From positions 8,009,316 to 8,073,315 of the forward strand of contig CM022678.1 in assembly GCA_012295275.1 (NCBI GenBank): a DNA stretch of 64,000 nucleotides. Direction: 5' to 3'. Origin of the DNA: Chrysomallon squamiferum (Eukaryota; Mollusca; Gastropoda; Neomphalida; Peltospiridae). This document shows positions 1-12,816 of the stretch, in pieces; within the stretch, counting starts at the first letter, position 1, and every line of letters begins with the position of its first letter. A model generated the notes under the pieces. That model saw nothing but the letters and a program-made list of their open reading frames with translations, was not told where the DNA came from and made no database searches. The translations under genes were made by a program, and so were the position numbers.

Positions 1-300
1 TCAAAATGTCCAGTTTTTCCGTTGAATTTTCTATTAATTAATAACATGTTCAATCCAACCCCCACACTGCTGAATCATTAAAGTTGTTGACGTATCTCTT
101 GGAATTCTCCAAATTTCTCGCCTGATGTTTTCCACAGAACTCCGTAAAATCCCAACTTCTTGTGGACCTCCACTGCAACTGTTCCAAATGAGTCCTAACG
201 TCCTGCTACATGGTATCATTCACCTGAAAATGGAAATAAAACATTAATTTAAGTCTTTAAAATTGCACTGCTTTTTCTGGACTATGCTGTAAAATAAATC
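1..300. repeat. 3' flank of K1, duplicated beside K4
   Basis: Positions about 20-420 match 47310-47700 closely, so the end of K1 and the end of K4 descend from one duplicated unit. The minus-strand open frame at 34-219 includes IPRDTSTTLMI and GGWIEHVIN, which faintly resemble the C-terminal tail of DDE transposases (an IP..T motif followed by GG.xEH). The copy at 47.3 kb keeps only the second half of this frame. Whether this is an old transposon scrap used as a 3' UTR is inference only. Confidence 0.35.
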
Positions 301-1007
301 AGTTTGTTGACACTATGAAAAAAAAAAAAATCTTGATAATAAACTCATAGCGGAGAAAAATGTTTCAATTTTCTCATATCTAAAACCAATAAAATTAAAA
401 ATTGAAAAATAAACAAAATCCTACATAAAAAAAGGTAACAGGAAAAATAACAAAAAATACTGCAGCTACTGCACAATGATAAAAATTATACTTGTATCAA
501 AATTTTACAAATCTGAAATAATTTTTAATAAAAAATTTCTTTTATTTAAATTTCAAAAAAAAATAATAATAAAAAATAAAGACCCCAATATTTTAAGTCC
601 CTTATGTAACAATTGTTTTGCTAATGTCCTAATTCTCCCATTTAAGTTTTCATTAATAATATAACCAACTGAAATTAAACTCTTTATTCCAATACATACA
701 TTTTGAAGACAGCTCCAAATGTATCATAGATAACACACTCCATTTACTATTATACATAATTGTCCCTTCTATTTTTAGAACTTTTACAATGTTAGACAAT
801 CAATTTGTCATATATATGTAGATACAACAAAGTAAGAACAACTTTTTCAACAACACTGAAAGCAACATTAAACTGTAAAGTGGAACTGTGAACATATATT
901 AACTACAGATTGTATATCGCTTTACTTTGATCAGTAACAAAATAAAAATAAAATAAAAATAAAATTCCCAACAAAACAAACACAACAACTCTGAATTCAC
1001 ACATCAC

Positions 1008-3050
1008 CTGCTTTTGTGCAGCTGAACTTAGAGGTGTTTCTTCCAGATCGTCAGGATTCTGCTCTAAAACCTGAAAATAATAAAACCAACTGAAATTAAA
1101 CTTTCTGTCTCCCCATATGTACATTTTGAAGATAACTCTATTTACTATTATACATAATTCTCATTTCTATTTTTAGAACTTTTACAATGTCAGACAATCA
1201 ATTTATCATATATATGTAGATACAACAAAGTAAGAACAACTTCTTCAACAACACTGAAGGCAGCATTAAACTGAAAAGTGGAAGTTTGAACGTATATTAA
1301 ATACAGATTGTATTTACTATGATCAGTAACAAAAGAAAAAAAAATCCCTACAAAAAAACCAAACAAAAAAACCCAACAACTCTGAATTCACACATCACCT
1401 GGTTCTGTGCAGGTCCACTTAGAGATCTTTCTTCCAGATCATCAGGATTCTGCTCTAAAACCTGAAAATAATAAAACCAACTGAAATTAAACTTTCTGTC
1501 TCCCCATATGTACATTTTGAAGATAACTCTATTTACTATTATACATAATTCTCATTTCTATTTTTAGAACTTTTACAATGTCAGACAATCAATTTATCAT
1601 ATATATGTAGATACAACAAAGTAAGAACAACTTCTTCAACAACACTGAAGGCAGCATTAAACTGAAAAGTGGAAGTTTGAACGTATATTAAATACAGATT
1701 GTATTTACTATGATCAGTAACAAAAGAAAAAAAAATCCCTACAAAAAAACAAACAAAAAAACCCAACAACTCTGAATTCACACATCACCTGGTTCTGTGC
1801 AGGTCCACTTAGAGATCTTTCTTCCAGATCATCAGGATTCTGCTCTAAAACCTGAAAATAATAAAACCAACTGAAATTAAACTCTTTATTCCAATACATA
1901 CATTTTGAAGACAACTCCAAATGTATCATAGATAACACACTCTATTTATTATTATACATAATTGTCATTTCAATTTTTAGAACTTTTACAATGTCAGACA
2001 ATCAATTTATCATATATATGTAGATACAACAATGTAAGAACAAGTTCTTCAACAACATTGAAGGCAGCATTAAACTGAAAAGTGGAACTGTGAACATATA
2101 TTAACTACAGATTGTAAATCGCTTTACTGTGATCACTAACAAAAGAAAAAAAATTCCCTACAACCCCCCCCCAAAACAACAACTCTGAATTCACACATCA
2201 CCTGGTTCTGTGCAGGTCCACTTAGAGATCTTTCTTCCAGATCATCAGGATTCTGCTCTAAAACCTGAAAATAATAAAACCAACTGAAATTAAACTTTCT
2301 TTCTTCCAATAAGTACATTTTGAAGATAACTCTATTTACTATTATACATAATTCACACTTCTATTTTTAGAACTTTTACAATGTTAGACAATTTATTATA
2401 CATATATAGATACAACAATGTAAGAACAATTTCTTCAACAACACTGAAGAAATCATTAAACTGTAAAGTGGAAGTTTGAACGTATATTAAATACAGATTG
2501 TATATTGCTTTAGTATGATGAGTAACAAAAGAAAACAAAAATCACTACAAAAAAAAAAAAAATATATTAAAAGAGAAAAAACAACAACTCTGAATTCACA
2601 CATCACCTGGTTCTGTGCAGGTCCACTTAGAGATCTTTCTTCCAGATCATCAGGATTCTGCTCTAAAACCTGAAAATAATAAAACCAACTGAAATTAAAC
2701 TTTCTTTCTTTCAATACGTACCTTTTGAAGATGATTCTATTTACTATTATACATAATTCTCACTTCTATTTTTAGAACTTTTACAATGTCAGACAATCAA
2801 TTTATCATATATATGTAGATACAACAATGTAAGAACAAGGTCTTCAACAACACTGAAGGCAGCATTAAACTGTAAAGTGAAAGTTTGAACGTATATTAAC
2901 TACATATTGTATATCGCTTTACTATGATCAGTAACAAAAGAAAAAACAAATCCCTGCAAAAAATAAGCAAAAAAAACAACACATTACCAGCTTTTGTCCA
3001 GGTCCACTTTGAGATCTTTCTTGCTGATGATGAGTATTCGTCTGTGAACC
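1008..3050 (-). repeat. Array of six 63-base coding exons in K1 tail
   Basis: Six exons of exactly 63 bases lie at 2988-3050, 2607-2669, 2202-2264, 1789-1851, 1399-1461 and 1008-1070. Each has a cag acceptor and a gtgatg or gtaatg donor, and each is phase 0 on both sides, so any number can be included without changing frame. The middle four are identical base for base and encode an acidic 21-residue linker starting VLEQNPDDLEER. The first copy read (GSQTNTHHQQERS) and the last (LEETPLSSAAQKQ) are diverged. Repeat units are 381-413 bases and include the introns. Two neighbouring units (from about 1080 and 1470) are almost identical, showing recent duplication. Confidence 0.85.
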
Positions 3051-5808
3051 CTGAAAATAATATAACCAACTGAAATTAAACTTTCTTTATTCCAATAAGT
3101 ACATTTTGAAGACAGCTCCTAATGTTTCATAGATAACACACTATTTATTACTACACATTATTCTTATTTCAATTTTTAGAACTTTTGAAATGACAGACAA
3201 TCAATTTATCATACATATATAGATACTACAATGTAAGAACAATTCCTTCAACAACACTGAAGACACCATTAAACTGTAAAGAGGAAGTTTGAACATACAT
3301 TAAATACAGATTGTATATTGCTTTACTATGATCAATAATAATTAAAAAATAGTAATAATAATAATAAAATAAAAATAGAGATCAGGTGTACAAAGTGAAA
3401 ATAAAAATACTCTTGATAATAAACTCATAGAGAAAGATATTTCAGTTTTCACAATAAGGACATTAGTAAATATCTAAAAATCGACAGAATTAATAATAGA
3501 AAAATAAATAACAGATAATAATAATAATAATAATAATATAAAATAATATAAAATAAAAAAAATAAAAAAATATAAAACCTGTATTTTGAGTCCCTTAAGT
3601 AACATTATTTAAAAAACGTCATAATTCTCTCATTTAAATTATAATCAACTGAAATTGAACTTTCTTTGTTCTAATACGTAAATTTTTTAATACAACTCAT
3701 AATCTACATCGATAAATATCAAAAATTTTCATAACCCTTAACATAAAAATATTTTAAAACCTTTCGACACACATAATTAAATAATGTGTGGTATTTGTGT
3801 TATTATTATTTTTTTTTAATTAAAGAAAAATATTCTTCTCAAATGTACTGGTAGATTATCAAAACAGATATTAATATTCTAATCTTTTTGTTCTGTTTGT
3901 TCAGTAACCTTCACCTTTCTGTATCAACCACTCATCATAATTGAACTTTAATCTTTACTGACCTTTGACCTTAAATTAGAATGGAGACCTTCTGGGAAGA
4001 AAATTACACGATTTTCTGAAAAAAGAAAAAGGTTTATCATCAGAATAAACAATTGTTATAGTTCAACATAAATCATTTAAAATTATTAACCTGTATAAGC
4101 TGACAGATGATGAAAGAAAGAAAGAAAAACAGTAAGACAATGAAGATGAAAAAAAACAAGAAAAATTACGAGACAATGCAAAAAATAAAAATAAAAAATA
4201 AAAAATAAAAAAACAAGAAAGGATTAACATTTAATAACAAAAATTAAATATATAAATGAGGTATTGAATGAATAAATAAACACAAAAATTTGAATAACTA
4301 AATAAACAAAACTGAACATATTTCTACTTGATGTAACACACCTCTTCATCCCTGGAACTAATCACCTGTGGAACGTAATTAATTATCAAGCATAATTATA
4401 CATCATTTAAATAAATAGGACAATGTATTATAGAAAAAAATAAAATAAATAAAGATAATAAAATATAAAGAATCTAATCAGTCTGGTACATACCTTTCTT
4501 AATCTGTTCAGGTATCATCGAAATTATATTTTTAATTTCTTTTAAATAATAGTCTCGATCATATCTTTCACCAGAGCTGTCTATAAGCTTCAAGATCATT
4601 TCAACAATCATGAAGAATCCATCTGAAACAATACTGACCTAGAAGAAAGAAAAAAATAACTGTAATAATGAGAAACAACAGCAATATTATTAATTACAGC
4701 AACAACAATAACAACAAAAATAATAATAATTAGTTATGACTGTTTTTCAATATGTCATTAAAAATACAGTTTATACTACAATAATTCTGAATATATTCAA
4801 AAAATAAATAATAATCATTAGTAATAAAGATACTGATATTAACAATAACAAAGGAATAAAAACTGTCAATATTAACCATAATGAAAATTACAATAATAGT
4901 AACAATAACTTTGTACAAGTTTAATATTACTTTTTCTTCCTTTGCAAGGTCTTTTTTATATTGATTCAGGTCATCAAGAGAATTAATAGTTTTTGAAAGG
5001 AACGGTTGGCAAACAAGATTGAGAATTTGCCGAAGGTCTTGATCTACCCCCTGGCTCTTTACTTGTAATTCTCTTAAGCTCTACCAAAGTCTATGAGCAT
5101 TATCTTAACCAGTTTCTGAATCATCACATTGCCTTCTGGAAGGTAAATAAGTAAATAAATGAATAAATTAAATTAAATTAAATAAATAAACAAGAAACTG
5201 AATAAATAAATAGGTAAGTAAATATGTAATCTGTTTTGATTTTTTTTTTAAAGTTACTGAAATTAAACAAATAAGTAAATAAATAACCAAATGAAAATAA
5301 ATGAATAAATAAATAAAAATTGCTAAAGTAGCTTATTATCTATTTTATCTTTATAATTATTTATAAAATTTAATATTGAGTGATTTTATTTCAGAACTTT
5401 TATCACAACTGTTTCAGATCAGTATTCTTATTTCTTTTTAAACTTTTTTTATTTAATCTTTTCATTGATATTATTGAAACAATTTGTTCAGTCGTCTTTA
5501 TTTATTTTTAAATCTAAAGACAAAATCACATTTATGAAATATTTCCTACAACTGACAATGCTTGATGCTTAAAATGAGATCTTATGAATCAAACTGGGGA
5601 TTAAATTGCATTACCTTTTCGTGTTATCACAGAAAAATTTCTGTTATATATATATTAATTTTTTTTGACTATGACAAAATCTAGATTACATACATTGAGA
5701 TCTTTTTGTAAAAAGTTTCTGTATCCTGTATTCATATAGTTAAGTTTAGTTTTCAATCATTTTTATTATACATTTTTACAGCCACACAAACTATGGAGAT
5801 GGGAGATG

Positions 5809-5931
5809 TATCAACAGAATGTTAACAGGAACAGAAATATCTGCATAACTCAATAACTGTCAGATGGGGAGTTGTATCAACAGAATGTTAACAGGAACAG
5901 AAATATCTGCATAACTCAATAACTGTCAGGT
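5809..5931. repeat. 66-base direct repeat in K1 intron
   Basis: Two nearly identical 66-base units in direct orientation, each containing aatgttaacaggaacagaaa. They sit in the intron between the HRD and DFG exons. K2 has one diverged copy at the equivalent place (about 18165-18240) and K3 a shorter one near 31990, so the duplication is private to K1. Confidence 0.8.
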
Positions 5932-6159
5932 GCTACTTAATAAGATCTATTTGGGGATTCTAAGGACTGTGTAAATATGCTAAGTAATAAAAATATTTCA
6001 AACCATGCAGGTCTCTGTGAGTCCAGCCCTTTTCATGCATCGTTTTGATTGCACTGAGTAAATCTTTCAAAAGGTTGAGAGCATGCCCTTCCCAGCTTTT
6101 TTCTGGTATTTTGTACTTTTCCGCTTCCAAGATATATCTAAGTGTGTTTGCTTCATTTT

Positions 6160-6186
6160 CATATAATAATAATAATAATAATAATC

Positions 6187-6219
<33 letters not shown>

Positions 6220-6248
6220 GCAACAACAATAATAAAAATATAATAAAA

Positions 6249-6285
<37 letters not shown>

Positions 6286-6302
6286 GCAACAACAATAATA
6301 AA

Positions 6303-6334
<32 letters not shown>

Positions 6335-6345
6335 GATACTACTAC
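6160..6345. repeat. AAT trinucleotide microsatellite
   Basis: A long (AAT)n tract interrupted by AGCAACAAC blocks, directly upstream of the K1 HRD exon on the minus strand. K2 (18466-18545), K3 (32267-32352) and K4 (48006-48042) have similar tracts at the same intronic place, so the microsatellite predates the gene duplications. Open frames across it (poly-Asn, poly-Tyr) are artefacts. Confidence 0.9.
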
Positions 6346-9254
6346 TACTACTAACAGTAATAAATAAATAATAAAGCAGTATAAATTTAAAATGAAATAG
6401 AACAAAATGTATGTGTTAAATATGCAAGTATTTACTTTGACAAAAATCACTATGAAAATAGTTCAAACAAGAACAAATATTTTGTTTAACACTAAAACCA
6501 TTATGCATGTCACAGGATTCAGACTGCATAAACAAATTGATACTTCAATCACATCCCCTCTTTTTATTTTTACGCTATGGAATTGAAATTGTGTAACTCT
6601 AATTGTAACTACCATCACATCTGCACTTTGTTATTGTTTCTGCCAAATGTTTTATCTCCATGGCATTGCTATAAAAGGGCTGGCATTTGGTAATTAAGCA
6701 GGGAAGGAAAAGTTCAAGATGAAAGCTCAGTCAGGCAGGGAAAACCAATGTTTTTGAATGACATTGTCTTTACAGACGAGTATGGTAAGCAATTGTCAAT
6801 TCTTATTTTGATAGGGTATAATGTGCAACTAACCTGTGTCAATAACATTTATTATACTAAAATTTTACTTGTTTAATCTGTCCTCTGTGCAGATTCTTAT
6901 TTTGTCTTGGTTCCCCTATGACCTTTCATTAATCAAAATTATTTAAATATGTTTTATGATTGTATAATGTATTATTATTATTATCAAGTCACCTGTGTAT
7001 CATAATTAAATAATCAACATGAACCTTAACTTGTGTTTATTTCTCTAGTGGACAGACAGACTTATTGAGTTATATAGACTGCTGTCAATTTAGCCTTTGG
7101 ACTCATTGTTCGGTGACCATTAAAGCTCCTTGTTACACTAGACTGAGCCTTAATAAAACATCTGAGGTGTTTAATGATGTGGGTCCCATGACAGACTGTG
7201 ATTATGAAATTATTTTTACTTTGATTACATTGCATAACTTACTTTTTGAACCAGCATCAAACATTTCATACAGCCATAATTAATTATATTTGTAATTAGC
7301 TAACAAATAAAACTGTATCTATAACAAAGTTCACTGTCTGCAGCTGTATATAAAATGATAAAAAGAAACATCAAAGGTTATACACTGGTTATGAACATTT
7401 GTACTATTTTGTTTGAGGGTAGCAAAACAGCACAAGAGGTATTTTCAAATAAATAAATAAAAAAAAAAAAAAAAAAATTTGAATCTTCTCACCTTGCTCA
7501 AGTATTTCCATGTGAAAACAGATCTTATTCTCTTCCCTTCTAATCAGATACAACTTGGGTACATATCCTGTTTCTTTCAAATCAACCCAACAGTATGCCT
7601 CCTCATCTCTAAATATACCCATAACCAAACCTGAAATTTATAAAATGATTTTTACTGCAATCATGACATTAACGAATGAAAATCACTGTGTGAATAAATG
7701 GATGGATATTAAAAAAGGAATGAATGAAGAGAACAGATGAATAAATGGATAAAATGATTAATATTAAAGGAGGAACAAATGAATGAAGGAATGAATAAAA
7801 TAATAACTGATCAACAAAATCTCCATTCCACACATTTTACCAGATGGTATGTTTATGTTTATATACAAGAAAACATTTCCTATAAAATCAAAGTGCACAA
7901 GAGGAAATCCAATGAAAGGACTATTTTAATAGATAAAAAAACTTTTATATGCATTTTTCAATGGACAACCAGTGAAAATTAAATGCATTGTTTATATATA
8001 ACAACTCACTGACTTCACCGCATGTTTTGTTTTACTGCCAACATCTTCAACTACGATGATGTCCCCAGCAATGTTTCCTTTTCCAAGAATTTCACCAAGT
8101 TGTCTAAACTGTTCACCCTTCCTGTATTTTCTATTTTTTAGTGTTATCTGTAAAAATAGCATCGACCATCTGATATTCATAGTTGTAGGTTATTACCTAC
8201 AAAACATCTTTTTATTATTCTATTTTAACTGTAAATATTAATTCAGTTTTCTTACAAAATGGACATCAGATATTAAATGGTAACATTTCTACATTGTATG
8301 TGCAATTTTAATTATAAACACCCATATAACATTCTCTCTCTTGCTCTCACTCTCTCTCTCACTCACACACACACATTCACAAACATCATTTCAAATTGGT
8401 ATAATAATATCAAACATTAGGTTAATAGAATGGAGAAAAAATTCAAAATCAGAAAGTCTAGTACAACACAAGTTTTTTTTTTTTTTTTTTTTTAGAGTAA
8501 GCTGTAAATTTGAGTCAGGTCATATACTACATATAAAAAATAAATAAAATTAACTGCTTTTTCACCTTCATCAACTTTATCTTATTTTCACAAAAATCAT
8601 TAAAACAAGACTGAGATACACAATGTTGTTAAGCATTTTTTTGCTTTCTTTGTTGTTTTAATTTTGTATTTTTAAATTACTTCTGAACCATCAAAAACAA
8701 CATCAGTGGGGATATGATGTTTCAAAATCACCTTCGATGAATCAAGAACCACACCAGCAGGGCTACGGTTTTCTTTCTCATATTCAATCATTTCCATCAT
8801 CGACATTATTCTTCGGGTGATATCTTCATCTGATTTGGGTTGCTGTATAACGTCTGCTTCTGATTTGTCAACATAATAAAGTCTTGGGATTGTCCTAAAC
8901 AAAAAAATATTCTTATTCAATAATTGATCTTTCTCATGCATACTCGAACTAAATTGAACAGAAATTTATTTACACTTGGTCTGTGGTCTATAGCATTTGA
9001 AGATACATTCACTATGAAACTAAACAGTTTACAGAGAATACAAATTACAGTTTAATCAAGACACAATTAAATTAGCTTACTTTTCATCCTTCGCATCTTC
9101 CTGTAAGTCAGCTAAAATAAACAATTTGTATACTGTAAACAGTCAAATCACATTACAAATTACAAAATTTACTGTAATCAACCAGAAATCATTATTATTA
9201 CTTGTATGAATTTAAAAAATAATAATAAAAATAAAGAATGTGGGAATATATATA

Positions 9255-9258
9255 TATA

Positions 9259-9301
<43 letters not shown>
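9255..9301. repeat. GT dinucleotide microsatellite in K1 intron
   Basis: A (GT)n tract of about 20 units flanked by AT-alternating sequence. Confidence 0.9.
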
Positions 9302-9303
<2 letters not shown>

Positions 9304-9810
9304 ATATATATTATATTTATATATATATATACATCAAAAATCTAAAAGTATTCTGTACAATTATAAATTGTGAGATCTCAAACAAGTATAAAGGGTTTCT
9401 GTCAGGATAACAATTCTTCAGTGTGTCAAATCATCCAAACAGTTAAATACAGTTTAAGTACACTTTAAAAAAACACCAGCTAAATCATTGTGTCGTTTTT
9501 CTGGTGACAGCTGAGCATACTTGGAAGGAATTTCAACTATACAAAAAAGAAACAAATTACAGATATAGTACAAGATGTTGCTTTGAACAATGTGTGTGTC
9601 TGTGTGATTATGTGTGAATTACAAATAATTTACAAAGTAAAAATAGTTATTCCCAAAAAGCTATATATTTTGGTCAGTGCCACAAATTATAAAAACTGAC
9701 TTAGTAGTAGTAATGTGTTGCCACTATTTATAGTGATAGTGTGATGACTACTATATATATATTATCTGTTACACAAAACTGTGTGTTTAAATTTACTCTA
9801 GAATACATAC

Positions 9811-12616
9811 CATCATATCTGGATTTTCTTTTCTTATTCAGATAAACATCTGAATTTTCTTGAACCTGTAAATAAATTTATCTAAATAGGTAAACTAACC
9901 AAATACAAACGATTTATAAAAACAATATTTCTGGAACAGCATTTCAAATTTTTCAAAATTAATACAGTCTGAATAAACAATTATTTACAAATGTTTTTGT
10001 TATTTAAGGTTGACTTTAAAAATAAAATAAAATTTAATCAAATAAAAAATAAATTGTAAACATTTCAGTTATTAAAGATCTTGAAAAAATTATAAAAATA
10101 TTGTTTTACTAACACAGTATTGTAGCAATATTGTTTAATTAACCCATTATAGCAATACTGTTTTATTAACCCAGTGTTATAGCAATATTGTTTTATTAAC
10201 CCAGTATTATAATGAAATTGAAACATTACAATGTTTCAGATGGAATTTGTTTCGAATTTTAATGTAAATACTTCTCCACTCGTTTCCAGTAAATGTGTTA
10301 ATTATTTGCATCTGAAATTAACATCTGTATTTGTGCGTGTCTGTCTGTTTGTCTTTGGTTATGTTTTTATGTCTGTCTCTATGTATTTGTATTTATGGTT
10401 TGTGTATGTGTGAGAAAGAGAAAGACAGAGTGGAAGAAAGAAAATGTAAGGGGTGTGGGGGACAAAGAGTGAGGAGGGGGATGTGTATGTATGTGTCTGT
10501 GTCTACATATATGTGTGTATGTCTGCATGCGTGTATTTGAGTGTTCATGTGCATGCACAAGTGTGTGTTTCAGTAATATTTTAAAATAGTATTTACAGAA
10601 AAGAAACGTACAGTATCAGACTGAGAGGTGTTAGATGACATTCCACTGCTCAGCACATTGTTCACCGGCTCTGAAAATTAAACATTTGTTAACAACCATG
10701 TAACAAACAGAATAGGAGAAAAAAAACTTGTCCAATTCAGCCCTAAAACAACATCAAAATATTACATTCATTAAGAAAAGATTACAAAATCCATGTGTTC
10801 TATTTAACTCTGGTTTCAGTCAGATCTGCAAATTTTGACTCTGTCCTGTGAAAGGTGAAGTAACCTAAATTTCTTTTACTTCTGAGTGAGCAAAAATGAC
10901 TTTTTAGTCTCTAGCATTTTTATGATCCATGAAATAGAACCAGACTGAAGGAAAAAAAAACTAATTTATTCAAATTTATTACTACAGATGAACCTGATAC
11001 TTTTCTTCTTCTTTTATTACTACATTAACAAAATCAGCCCTAAAACAACCAGTAAATTAACCTTCTGTGTCAAGTAAAAATCATTTGGTCCATTATAAAT
11101 ACTAAGTTTAATTATCAGACATAACCCAAACTTTCATGCAGCGGTTTGTAGAGTTTCAGCTCAGTCTTTTGAAAACAAGTTCAAAATGGTCATTTAAGAT
11201 TTAAATCAGCAATTAAAAGCAAAAGAAGTAGCTTTGAACATTACGTGTGAATTTAAAATAATTTCACTTAAAGTAAAAATAGTTATTCGAAAAAAGCTAT
11301 GTATTTTGGTCAGTGCCACAAATTTTAAAACTGACTTTGTAGTAGTAATGTGTTGACACTATTTATAGTGATAGTGTGATGAATACTATATATATATATA
11401 TATATATTATTATCTGTTACACAAAAAGTGTGTGTGTTTAAATTTACTCTAGAATACATACCAGCCTCAACAACATTTCTGAATCTTTGACACCTTTTGA
11501 GAGGAACTTCTGACTTCTCTTCAGCCTGTAGATAAATTTATCTAAATAAGGAAACTGACCAAATACAAACCATTTATAAAAACAATATTTCTGAATTAGG
11601 ATTTGAAAGTCTTCAAAATTAATTCTGAATAAACAACTCTTTACAAATGTTTTTGTTATTTAAGGTTGACGTTAAAAGTAAAATAAAATTTAATAAAATA
11701 ATAAATAAATAAATTACAAACATTTCAGTTATTAAAGATAACTGTATGCATGTATTTGAGTATAGCTGTGCATGCACAAGTGTGTGTTTCAGTAATATTT
11801 TAAAATAATATTTACAGAAAAGAAACATACAGTATCAGACTGAGAGGTGTTAGATGACATTCCACTGCTCAGCACATTGTTCGCCGGCTCTGAAAATTAA
11901 ACATTTGTTATTATACACCAACAACCATGTAACAAACAGAATAGGAGAACAAAAACTTGTCCAATTCAACCCTCCAAAACAACATCAAAATATTACATTC
12001 ATTAAGAAAAGATTACAAAATCTATCTGTTCTATTTAACTCTGGTTTCAGTCAGATGTGCAAATTTTGACTCTGTCCTGTGAAAGGTGAAGTAACCTAAA
12101 TTTCTTTTACGTCTGAGTGAGCAAAAATGACTTTTTTTAGTCTCTAGCATTTTTATGATCCATGAAATAGAACCAGACTGAAGGAAAAAAACTAATTTAT
12201 TCAAATTTATTACTACAGATGAACCTGACACTTTTCTTCTTCTTTTTATTACTACATTAACAAAATCAGCCCTAAAACAACCAGTAAATTAACCTTCTGT
12301 GTCAAGTAAAAATCATTTGGTCCATTATAAATACTAAGTTTAATTACCAAACTTTCATGTAGCGGTTTGTAGAGTTTCAGCTCAGTCTTTTTGAAAACAA
12401 GTTCAAAATGGTCATTTAAGATTTAAATCAGCAATTAAAAGCAAAAAGAAGTAGCTTTGAACATTACGTGTGAATTTAAAATAATTTACGAAAAGTAAAA
12501 ATAGTTATTCAAAAAAAGCTATGTATTTTGGTCAGTGCCACAAATTTTAAAACTGACTTTGTAGTAGTAATGTGTTGACACTATTTATAGTGATATTGTG
12601 ATGAATACTATATATA
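9811..12616 (-). repeat. Tandemly duplicated 5' exon pair of K1
   Basis: A unit of about 1.2 kb is repeated. Exon type b (59 bases, EPVNNVLSSGMSS) occurs at 10612-10670 and 11831-11889, and the two copies differ at one base. Exon type a occurs at 9811-9865 (VQENSDVYLNKK) and 11462-11525 (AEEKSEVPLKRC), which are diverged. Intron sequence is also repeated: 10700-11400 matches 11920-12610. A third unit starts at about 12480 and runs into the N gap, so at least one more type a exon is probably hidden there. All visible exons join in phase. Confidence 0.75.
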
Positions 12617-12816
12617 NNNNNNNNNNNNNNNNNNNNNNNNNNNNNNNNNNNNNNNNNNNNNNNNNNNNNNNNNNNNNNNNNNNNNNNNNNNNNNNNNNNN
12701 NNNNNNNNNNNNNNNNNNNNNNNNNNNNNNNNNNNNNNNNNNNNNNNNNNNNNNNNNNNNNNNNNNNNNNNNNNNNNNNNNNNNNNNNNNNNNNNNNNNN
12801 NNNNNNNNNNNNNNNN
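12617..12816. other. Assembly gap of 200 N
   Basis: A run of exactly 200 N, a size that suggests a placeholder of unknown real length. It begins in an (AT)n tract that, in the previous repeat unit (about 11385), lies just before a K1 exon. Confidence 0.99.

Larger units (their letters stand above)
206..11889 (-). pseudogene. Kinase-like gene K1, probably inactive
   Basis: This is a divergent protein-kinase-like gene, rebuilt from splice sites. Exons in reading order: 11831-11889, 11462-11525, 10612-10670, 9811-9865, 9477-9536, 9081-9111, 8681-8894, 8010-8147 (glycine loop LGKGNIAG and lysine in HAVKS), 7493-7630 (hinge, FHMEILEQ), 6004-6150 (WTHRDLH), 4931-5135 (EGNVM, LIDFGRA), 4494-4638, 3963-4015, six 63-base exons at 1008-3050, and a short end exon 206-223 (VNDTM, stop). 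HRD, the catalytic-loop Asn, DFG and the beta3 Lys are all present. The DFG exon is one base short relative to K2 and stops right after DFGRA. The hinge exon is two bases longer than in K2 and reads only if a weaker donor near 8006 is used. The 5' end is not seen and probably lies past the N gap. Kinase fold: fairly sure. Inactivation: likely, although a one-base assembly error is possible. Confidence 0.6.

Noticed and set aside
903-2714. Open frames of 60-75 codons around the 63-base exons
   Set aside because: Only the 21 codons between the cag acceptor and the gtgatg donor are repeated as coding; the flanking FSWFYYFQ-type translation is intron.
6045-6450. Long Asn- or Tyr-rich open frames on both strands
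   Set aside because: They are translations of an (AAT)n microsatellite in a K1 intron; no codon or splice evidence supports a protein.
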